Source: Phallusia fumigata
Taxonomy: Eukaryota > Chordata > Ascidiacea > Phlebobranchia > Ascidiidae
Direction of reading: 5' to 3'
NCBI GenBank assembly: GCA_008931825.1
Contig: QXVZ01010439.1
Coordinates: 1-28,393 of the forward strand
DNA: 28,393 nt
The translations under genes and the position numbers were made by a program. Shown here piece after piece: positions 10,198-19,800 of this stretch (positions are counted from its first letter, which is position 1; every line of letters starts with the position of its first letter). The notes under the pieces were generated by a model. The model worked only from the letters and a program-made list of their open reading frames with translations. It searched no databases and was not told the DNA's origin.

Positions 10198-10688
10198 ATA
10201 GTTTGCAGTCAGTAGTTCAACACAAAAATCATATGTTTTGCAACAGTCATTCATGTGTCCAGATAAGTATTGTTGCTTTTTGCGTTTGCGTGGTAACATT
10301 AACTTTTGTTAACTGATTCAGAGAGAGCAACAACACCTAGACAAGGAAACCTGCATGGATGCTGGAAAATTGATTTCAAATACCATTCAAAATCCTTCAA
10401 ATATTTGTTTTATATTTACACATAATTACGGTGGAACAACTTCACACATGATTAGAGTCAAATATTGATAAAACGAAATTGTAAAATGCCAATGATCATT
10501 CACAAGACCAACTTCAGAAATATAAAAATAACTGTCTGTACACAACAGGAAACACCCGGACTATTAGACACAAAAGGAATTGCCTGCCATGAATATTGAA
10601 TATTTATAGTTAAATATTAAAGAAATTTGAGTTGAGTTGACTTGAGTTTATTTCGCTTGGTGAAAGAAATAATAGCGACCCAATTTCA

Positions 10689-10705
10689 GGGGGGGGGGGG
10701 GGGGG
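10689..10705 (+). repeat. Homopolymer of 17 G
   Basis: Seventeen consecutive G in AT-rich DNA. It could form a G-quadruplex, and its true length is uncertain because such runs are hard to sequence. Confidence 0.85.
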
Positions 10706-11609
10706 CCGGAAATAGCTGCGCAACGTTAGGACATTATAAGGCGCTATAATTTTGTTTCACTTTGCAACTTCAACCAGTATTTCTAAAATATAACCAACAG
10801 TTATTGCGCATTTTTTTGGGCTTTTCAAGACGCCAAAATATTTTAATTTTATCCACTTATCTTATAGGCAAGGCACAGTTTGGTGATGCTATGCATCTAA
10901 AAGTAGTCTTCACACTTGCAGTGACTTAACATTTTGTTGTAAATATGACAAAACAACTATCTCACACAAAATCCTACAAATAACAACAAGGGAACAAACT
11001 GCAAATTTGTTGAACTTTGGTTGAAGAAATTGTTGCTGTTTCAACAGTTCTCGTTTATCCAGCTGAAAAAATAGAACAATTTACTTTCCAAATTACAAGT
11101 TTGCCAAATCAACATAACAAAAGACTAAACAACAGCTTGTATTTTAGAACTATACCACACCTTATCACAAACACTTGGTGTACGTTATTTGCAATAATTT
11201 GCATTAAATATCATGGTCATTACCCTTTTTACTCCACAAAGTTACATAGATCCCTTCACACTAAATCATTGTTACATAATGAGCAATTAAAGAATGTCTG
11301 AGAACAGGAAAGTATTTGTGTTTACATTTAAAATATAAAAATAATTAACGGTTTTCAGGGGCCTTAACTAAATTGGCAATTCATTTTTGCCAGGGAAAAT
11401 AATTAACCTTTTGGAGGCGCAGTGGCATAACTGGGGTTTAAACATAACTGACTGCACACCAAACCACAGCGATCTACCAACAGTAAAGATAAATATATTT
11501 TGATGATAGGTTGGTCGCCATATTTGTAATCTTCAAAACTAAAAGGGGTCTCCCCACATTTGAGACATAGGCGACAATCTTCAGCAACATGCCTAAGCAA
11601 AGAACTTAC

Positions 11610-13351
11610 CTAAATCTTTAGGGCTGCAGCTTTTTAGTGAGTTTGCAAGAGCAGGAATCCCATCACTTGAAATTCGACTACAAGCTGTGCATATATCCTT
11701 GAGCTTATGGCCACGTCTTAGTGCAGCAAGCAGTTCCTCTGTTCCAATTCCTTTTCTCAGGATTGTCACTAGTGTAACTTCCACATTAATATCCTCCCAC
11801 AAAATAGGGGAAACCCCTGAGCCACCCCCTTCCACAGCTAAAAAATCAGAACATGTTTAATGAACATGAACAATGTTGGTTAACATGGAATTTAAATATT
11901 AACTTAGCATCATTGACAGGGGTTGCCCAACAGAAACCTTTGCTGATATATTTTGGGAAGTATGCATTAACAAAGGAAATCTCAGTGTACCTTGAATTTT
12001 AAATTTTTAATAGCTTTATCACCTAACATTGCATTTTGTTTAAAGATGTTGCAAATATTGTGTTTTCTATCTGGCACAACATTTGCAACATCATTAAAGA
12101 AAATGCAATGTTAAGTGAAATATAGATGTATTGTACATATTTTTAGGTGTGAAAGTTTGGAAACTTGCAAGAAAATAAAAGTGCAAAATGGGTAAAAACC
12201 ACTCAACTGTTTTTTTCCCATATTGTATTTCATAAATAATGATATAACATACCACTGATGTTACTGTTCTTGTTTACATGATGAGCAGTTCCTCCTATGT
12301 TTGAACCAACAAACTTTCCGCCCGAAATGTTGTAGTTCTGCTTCATAGCTCCTTTCTCAAATGCTAAGAACAGCGTCATTGAGTTTTAACAAAAAGTAAA
12401 TATTGGCACAAAAATGATGCAGAAATTAATGGAAACAATTGAAACATGTGTTAAAGTCTATTAAATGCCCACTTACTTTCATTATGTTCACTAAAGTTTG
12501 TCTTTCCACTGCTTGCGATTGCAACATTGCCAAAATTTGCTCCGACGATGTTAAACTGATTTTCCACTTTCTTATAATCTGCACAAACATCATGATTATG
12601 TTTTTCCTATTACCACATCATTTCAGACCTGCAAAGTTATTGTACTTGTATTTCATAAAAGAATGATAATTTACCCGGAGCCGTAGCATAGTACAGTGAA
12701 TCATGTATACAACCTATACCATGTATAGATATTGTAGTCGACCAATAATAATGGCATTATAAGCAAGCCTACAGGCACACCAGTTAAAAATATGGTCCCA
12801 GCAACTCCATAAAAAGTTTAATGGCAGTTGCAAAAACTGGAATTTCAAAATAAAAAACATTTGACATTTGTTACACACAAATTTTTTGGCAACCTTCCAC
12901 CTTTTTTTATAATAACCACTAATGCTACTAACGTGGTACTCCAGTAATATCCCTGACTTTTCCTCCTTCCAGCACGGTAGATTTTATTACTTTTCCATCT
13001 GGTCCATATTGATGTGTATAAACATTCGAATTGATGTAATAATTTTTTCCATCTTTAGTTCGTACATATTGAACATTTGGCCTTTGCTCTGCAAAAAATG
13101 TAACAATTATGTGGCAAACGGAATCGTCCATAAACTGTAAAACAGGTGACTAAAATGTTGCATTCAGAATTGAAAGATTGACATCAAATCTGTTTTGGAA
13201 CTATTTTTTTAATACATAACAAACTTACGTGACATTTCTGCACTCTCGTTTTTTCTACAAATTACGCAGTAGGTTTGTTGCACAGGTTTAAAGACGTACA
13301 AAAACACAAAGTTCCTGTTTGTGACGCAGTTGCTGCTAGGGGATTTCCAAA
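11610..13351 (-). CDS. Unrecognised gene with five symmetrical phase-1 exons and an LRR-like end
   Basis: Five minus-strand exons join in one frame: 13229-13351, 12933-13088, 12477-12578, 12253-12363 and 11610-11837. Every exon starts and ends in phase 1, with GT/AG borders. Exon A is Cys-containing (CVICRKN) and may be partly 5' UTR, since AGAAATGTCAC near its end is a good start context (M-S-Q-Q-R-P-N). Exon B has NYYINSNVYTHQYGPDGK. Exons C and D are short and resemble each other (NQFNIVGANFGNVAI against KQNYNISGGKFVGSNIGG): Gly/Asn-rich with spaced hydrophobic residues. Exon E has ELLAALRRGHKLKDI and ISSDGIPALANSLK, which fit one repeat of the NLR/ribonuclease-inhibitor type of LRR, although CTAC replaces the usual LxxN core. 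No signal peptide or membrane segment is seen. I recognise no family. The true 5' and 3' ends are uncertain; reading through the last donor gives a stop after GKFFA. Confidence 0.6.
12020..12117 (-). repeat. Near-perfect 43-base inverted repeat (hairpin) in an intron
   Basis: Arms 12020-12062 and 12075-12117 are inverted copies with 4 differences in 43 and a 12-base loop, 98 bases in all. It lies in the intron between exons 12253-12363 and 11610-11837 of the unrecognised gene. Transcribed as the minus strand (sense of the gene), two of the four differences become G-U pairs and only two are real mismatches. Transcribed as the plus strand, all four are mismatches. It could be a microRNA precursor or a small palindromic transposon. 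Confidence 0.85.
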
Positions 13352-14246
13352 CTGAAAAGAAATAGAAATCGGTAAAACTTACATTAAACAAATTTAGTAA
13401 TTAAATTTTGCAAAAATCCAATATCGTTCACCATAATACCTGATCAAGTGTAGCAACGTTAGCTCTACATATCAAACAACATGAATTCAATTTTTTTTAG
13501 GAACTATGTAACATTGAATTGTCGATTGCGGGTTTGACTACCATTTCATAAACCGGCTCCGGCTGTACCCCGTCGGTTTGTGCGGTCGGCTGCGATCCTA
13601 CGGCAGAACACACCCAGTACACTTCAAGCATCACTCAGATAACAGGACACTTGACTCGATAACCTGGTTTTTCCGGTGTCCTTGTTGTTTTACCAAACCG
13701 ATACGAATTTAAAACGATAAACAAATTTAAGAGCCAACGCAAATAAAAATTGACTTGCATGGACCAGGCGACATTTTGCTATAAAATAGCTGCCTGTGGT
13801 CCTTTATACGACATAAACGACATGCGGAGCCACAAAGCCTGCTTGATCACTAATTCAAGGTAAAACAAGTAATTTTTATAGTCGACTGATATGTAACTTA
13901 TTATTTCTTCGGGCCACGAAAGTCAGGCCACGGGTATTCACCTCTGCGTTGGGCTGCGTGATTGTTGGATTAATCGCACTTGTCAAATGGTACGTATAAA
14001 TTAAACATCTTCCGGAGCAAAATCTCAAGTGAAATGAAGAGAATAGACTGATGTCAGAACACCTAATGTTCTGCGAAATGTATCTCGAGTACATGTCAAG
14101 TGCTTGTGACAGCCCCGACCCACTGGGTAAATTACAAAACATATTTCGTTTAACAGGCATGACTTGTAAGGGTTGTTACCAATGTAACGACTGTGGTGTT
14201 TCCTGATTTTGAAACTTCACCACGTACGGTAATCATGTCATTGGGT

Positions 14247-14264
14247 TGACTCAATGTGACGTCA
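14247..14264. promoter_or_regulatory. Adjacent AP-1 and CRE sites
   Basis: TGACTCA (14247-14253) and the full palindrome TGACGTCA (14257-14264) stand three bases apart, about 0.9 kb upstream of exon A of the minus-strand unrecognised gene. These are exact consensus sites for AP-1 and CREB/ATF. Function is inferred. Confidence 0.45.
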
Positions 14265-14547
14265 CATACACATAGCAACGGCGAACAAATCGATTTGAAA
14301 AGAGCGAATTATTTGTGCCCTGGAAGCGCCCCTTTTTTTCGTTCCAGTGTTATATGAGTTATAGCGGGTTTAAGGAAAAACGTCCGGAAGATTAAAACAA
14401 ACTAACCGGAATCACGTGACTCCGAATTGTCATCTTGCAGGATTTGCTCAAAACTTTCATATCACGTTTTTTCTCATGCAACATAAGTCGAACCACGAAA
14501 AGGGGTCCGTTAGTTTAAAACAAGACAAACAGTGTTTTTAGGGTATT

Positions 14548-14553
14548 TTTAAT
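14548..14553 (-). terminator. Possible poly(A) signal (ATTAAA) of the phosphatase gene
   Basis: ATTAAA on the minus strand about 145 bases after the stop codon at 14696-14698. It is the common variant signal; I see no AATAAA closer. Confidence 0.3.
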
Positions 14554-14695
14554 AAGGACGGTATGTAGGCACTGCTGCGCCATCAAGTGGCAAGAAAAAA
14601 GTAAAAGAAGCAAAAACAAAATGAAAGAAAGTTGTGTAATTTTCACGATTAAAACTTGTTGATTGGCAAAGTTGAAAAGATATTTATAACACGGT

Positions 14696-16873
14696 TCAGA
14701 TTAGCCTGGATTTACGCAGGAACGCGATGAGAAGTTTGTAGACGAAGTTGTACTGTGAAAACGTTTGAACCATATGCATGCGCTGATGACGTAGTACGCC
14801 GAGCATCTCATCAATACTGGTGTCCTGAAATATAAAAGGAGTAACAACGATAAATACAACGTATTAAAAGTATTACAGCAAAATGATGATTTGAGCGCAA
14901 AATTTAATGATTTTCTATCGCTGAAGACAACAAGACCGTTTTTAGGACATCTTAAACAAACAGGTTGAGATCAGTATACTTTCGGGCCCCAATTTAGTCA
15001 AAAAATCTCTGTTTTTTTCACCTGGTTATGTTCCAGGCACTGTATCATGAGTTCGGCAAGTATTAGGACTCCGCTTCTCCCCGCGCCCGAAGTACACTGA
15101 ACCACCACTGGAGGGAGTAGAGTGTCGGAGGTGTTTTCTTGTGCCAGCCTTCGCACGGAATCCAACTCTTCCATGAAAACTGTGAAAAAATATCGATAAA
15201 TTTCTGAGCAACACTGCTTAAAGATTTGGGGTCTAACACGAGATTGGAATATAAATAAACGTCAATTTCGATTTTCGATTGGATTAGAACCAATAACCTC
15301 CGCCTATCTCGTCATGGGCGCTAATCGTTTCATAATTTTTTTGAGGTTAAAATAATGATGAAAATCAGGAAAACAGGGCCGCGACTAAAGCTAAATTTGA
15401 CAAAGATTTTTGTCCGTTTTTTCGTGTTCATACCCAAAAAGTCGAGTGGATCTTTGGGAACACCAGTTTCAGGCCAACCGACATATTGCAACATCCAGAT
15501 CGTTCGTTTCTCACTGCTGTCAACTTTCTCGAGGACAAGATTTCGGGTGATACAACTTTCGGGCGTCTTGGACGGAGGGCAGTTGTCAAATCTGCACATC
15601 ACCTGCAGGTATTTGAAGTTTGCGTGGTGAGAAAAGTAAGAAGTTGCTTGAACCAATTTATTACAGCAGAAAGTTTCTCATGACCAATGCTTTTCACTTT
15701 TTCGGCGTTTTTTGTAAGTGACGAAATATCCGAGGCATAAACAACACCACAGTCAATATTATCCGATTTACAACAGCGAGTCGTTTACACCACTACAATG
15801 CAAAACTGTTTGCATGAAACAATTGAACACCAGGGTTTGGGTTGTTATGGCCCGTTGAAGTTACCTTGAAATCACCGAACACTGCGGATGGAATATCTTG
15901 ATTATCTTCTGAACTCGGCCAGTACCGCGCGCACCTCGGTTTGCCGTGCTCCTGTAAAAAACAATGTCATATTGTTGAATGAAATATTAAACATGATATA
16001 CTTGTGGCCTAAAATCTCTTTGAAAGTGTTTGCTTTAACGATAGAATGCGGATTCAAAAACTAAATTTTCAAGGGCGTCGTACAACAATTCCATTTCGTA
16101 GCCTTTTGTTTTTGTATCAATAATAAACACAACTTTGATAAAAATCGTATTTCAAAACTCCAAATAACTTTTCCAAAGGTGTAGCATCGAAAAAAGTTTG
16201 AGAAACATTGGGTTACACAATTCACTGCATTGAACTCAAACAAAGAACAACTCACAATTTCTTTCGAGATTAGAACAATGATCGTGCAGTTGTTTCTCCA
16301 CACAAGCTCCCAGAATTCATGTTCCTGACCATGGGTAGGGCTTTTCGAAGCGATGTATCTCCAGCACTGGCCAGATACCATCACCTTTGAAAAAAATACA
16401 GCATATTGACTACAAGCCTTTGAAAAAACATGTGGTTTCTAAGTTTTTTGATGCATTCCTCCTTTACTTATTTTGGAACTTTTCATTCCTCCCCTATCAG
16501 ACAAGAAGTGATATACCAAAAAAGGGATACCACACTGATGATAAATAACTCAACTACAAAGTCGAAATACTCCCACTTAACTCATAAAATTCCTCTCTGG
16601 GAAGGAATTCCTCCCCGGTTGGGAACCACTGGACAAAACGCTCAACAACTGTTGGGTTTTAAAGTCTTACAAACTTATAAGCACCTTAATATGTGAGGCA
16701 TTGTAATACCCCTGTGGGTTCTCATTGGACGTTGAGATTTCCACTCTGTTGTCTTGATAAGGCACAACCTCCTTCACATGCTGAGCTTCATCGCTGTTTT
16801 CCCTCATGCGAAGAATTTTGTCGTATTCGGTCAGGACATGACCCTCCTCAACCTTTTCCTCAAGGTTTATTAC
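14696..16873 (-). other. Protein tyrosine phosphatase domain with altered catalytic residues
   Basis: Six exons encode the phosphatase domain: [12 protein letters not shown] and GYYNASHIK (16685-16873), [10 protein letters not shown] and [10 protein letters not shown] (16256-16384), RYWP (15865-15951), [10 protein letters not shown] (15434-15602), [14 protein letters not shown] (15022-15179) and [12 protein letters not shown] (14696-14824). The nucleophile Cys, the loop Arg and the Q-loop Gln are present. The His of HCX5R is Gln, the Asp of the WPD loop is Glu, and the Tyr of the substrate-recognition loop (usual NRY) is replaced (QHV). Low or no activity is likely; substitutions at some of these places are, from memory, also known in vertebrate members. 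Confidence 0.88.
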
Positions 16874-19800
16874 CTAAAAACAGCAAGCACTTCTTGAAAA
16901 CTTTCAATCAAGTGACAAAAATCATGAAAATATGTTTGTTTTGAATATTTTTGACAGACATTCCATACTTCAAAAAGACATTTTTGTAATCACAATCCAG
17001 ATCCATCCTACAACCACTATCTTTTTCTGTATTATCATATTAAATTGTATCAAGTTTTTATTGGTATATGGTTTCCACTCACTCTTTCATCAGGTTCCCC
17101 TTTCACTGGTGAAGAAGAGCGCCGTGAAATGTTAAGTCCATTTGCCGAAGCAAATTTCATGGGAGGCATTTTACGAAATGTGCTTCTTCTGGCATTAGGG
17201 AAGGAATCACTGCAAAGTGTAAAGAGTTTCAATCTTAAAATTTTTTCTCAACGGTACACATAAAACAAATCAGATTCCAAATACCTAACATAAACATTGT
17301 AATTTTCAAGCATTTCTATGTATATTTCACCAACTTACTTTTCATTCGTGAACATTTCATCTTCACTATTGTCAAGATCATCAAAAACTGCGAACAGAAA
17401 AAATAATTCAGTGTTGTATTTTAAAATTACACGAGAAACACATTTTTAGCATTTGGTGCTCAGAAAAACAACTAACAACATTAACTGCAACATATTACTC
17501 ACCACTGCCCTCTGGTGCTTCACCAGCATTGTATTCATGGGGAAACCCCTGATTGAGATTGGGTTGAACATTTTCACTTGTCAAAAACTGTTCGGGGTAG
17601 GGAGGAGGGGGTTTAGGGTTAACTTGGGTGTCACTGATGTTTATTTGCTGTAAGGATTGAACAAGGTGATTCTCTGGCGCCTCCTGGAGGTGATTGGCAC
17701 TGAGAAATTCCTCACTCCGGGTCACTCTCTGTGCTTGATTGTGCGCTGTTGCAAAATTACATTTGCAGGATTAGACATTTATCAAAACCATAAGTTTAGA
17801 ATGATAATATGATGTAATTAAAATATAAACAAAAGTTATTTCAACAACGAAACAATTTAATAGAGAATCTTATTAAACAAAGCCCAAAAAACTATAAATT
17901 TGAAACAAACCAACTAATAAAAAACAACACTTTAAAACAATTGTTACCAGCTTGATCTTGTAACTGTTGCGATAGTAGATAGTCATCAGTTACACCATCA
18001 CTATCGCTGTCGTATACAAGCATAGTGGCTGTAGAAGGGTCATGGGAGTGGTGGTATTGCTGCTGCTGCTGATGTTGTTGTTGTTGCCCCTAGAAACATA
18101 TATTTAAATACCTCTGAAAATCCTAAACAGCGAGCCCATGGAAAAATAAAATGTGAAGTGAGGTTTCATTATGATCAAGTTAAAAGCAAAAGATTACAAC
18201 CATTTTTCCGAGTCAAGGAAACACCTTTGTACACTTACATATTGTTGATATGTGTTGCTGGGAGGGTGTTCTTGATAACCTAAAAACAATGTCAGACCTC
18301 AGTACAAAATACAAAACAAGCACCTTTGCTGTGAAACAAATATCTCATTTAAAATAAAGGTTATGAAAATGTTGCAACAAACCATCAAGTTTTTTGACAA
18401 ACCTGTGATTTGTTTGGGGTTAGGGAGTTGTTGCTGTCTTCCCTCATTTAATATATGCTCTCTACTGCCCATTTGTGGCAGATGACTAGTGAAAGGAGTG
18501 CCCTCTGGTGGTGAAAAGTGCTGCTCGCTCCCAGTGACTTGCTGAAGATATGCCTGGACCTAAAACATTTATTCGTCATAATAAACAATAGTTTTTGAAT
18601 GCATACTTTAAAAACAATAATTGCACAGCTTAAACTTTGAGTCAAATTTTCCAAAAGCAGCGGCATTTACAGAAACTGGGAAAATCCAAATTACCAAAAT
18701 AAAAACGATCTTCAATTAGTCTATTTTTTCAAAAATATGTTCCAGGGCACTAACATTTTGTTCTGGAGTTTGCTGCTGTGCTTTGTTGCGACGGTGATCG
18801 GTGTGATCGAAACTGGATGAGGCATGAGACTAAAATACAAAAAACAAGTTGGGTCATTCCATTTGTTTTGAGTTTGTATGTATTTGATTTATCTCACACT
18901 AATTTAACTGTTTCAAGCTAATAAAGCTTAAATATTACTTTTACACATGTTCTTTATTATTGCTGGATGTAAAATTAGTGAGAGACCTGCAATGACAGCA
19001 AATATTTAATGCATTTTTTCCTAGTAGGTTGCAGTTAGGGTACCAAATAGGGTAAAGTAAAGATGCACAAGGTCCTAGTATGACCAGAACTGTTGTATGG
19101 CATGGAAACAGTCGCTGTGGTTTTCTTTAGGAGTAGTGAAATTAGATTGGTGTACGAACAAAGAAATAAGGGAAAAGTTGGAAGTAGTAGAATTAACAGC
19201 AAAGCTAAGGGAAGCTAGATTAAGATGGTTTGGCCATGTGTGTCGAAGGGATGAAAGCTATGTTGACAAAAAAGGTGGAAAAAGAAAGAGGTACACGCAA
19301 AAGAAGATGGCATGACAACATCTGGGAAAATTTGAAAGTGATCGGGGCGCAAGAAAATCAAACAATGGAGAGAGCAAGTTGGAGACTGAAAATCAACACC
19401 AGTGACCCCACATAGTGGGATACAAGCCAGTGGAGGAAGGTTGCAATTTTATTTACCTAATAATGTTGATTTTACCTGGGTATGCTGAACATCTTCAGTG
19501 TAATTCTCCACAGCAGGGGGTAAAGGTGGGTGATGTCGTTGCAACTCAGGCACCACATGTAACTCGGGGGTACTTGCAGACACAACTCCATTATATCTGT
19601 GTTGGGTCAAATCAGGGGTGCTGGTGCTCCCCGCCCCACTCTGACGGGTGTTTGGATCATTTGGATGATGTTGGTAGAGTTGTAGCTCCGACATAAAATA
19701 TGGTTTCCTCTGTTGCTAAACAAATAATAAGGAATTTTACAATATATGCCACAATTTTAGAGAAACTTAAACTTCTTTTATAAAATGTAAAATTCCAAGC

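Larger units (their letters stand above)
9753..11609. other. Intergenic region, no gene seen
   Basis: About 1.85 kb between the Lhx1/5 poly(A) signal and the next gene. It contains an N at 9820, a direct repeat at 10131-10197 and a run of 17 G at 10689-10705. The open frame on the minus strand at 11403-11600 runs through the likely 3' end of the next gene but has no clear exon borders. A last exon of that gene could start after the CAG near 11430 or the TTTTAG near 11540; I cannot decide. Confidence 0.4.
13352..14695. other. Between the unrecognised gene and the phosphatase 3' end
   Basis: About 1.3 kb with no convincing gene. It should hold the promoter of the minus-strand unrecognised gene and the 3' UTR of the phosphatase gene. 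A minus-strand frame from ATG 13629-13631 (MLEVYWVCSAVG) could be a first exon, but no good donor puts it in phase with exon A. The ORF at 13876-14160 shows no coding character. Confidence 0.4.

Noticed and set aside
13500-13631. Minus-strand first exon starting MLEVYWVCSAVG for the unrecognised gene
   Set aside because: Its plausible donors leave phase 0, which puts a stop in exon A; only a very weak donor gives phase 1.
13876-14160. Minus-strand ORF of 94 residues
   Set aside because: No recognisable domain or repeat, and it lies in the region between two genes; taken as a chance frame.
15355-15683. Plus-strand ORFs
   Set aside because: Antisense shadows of the phosphatase acid-loop exon.
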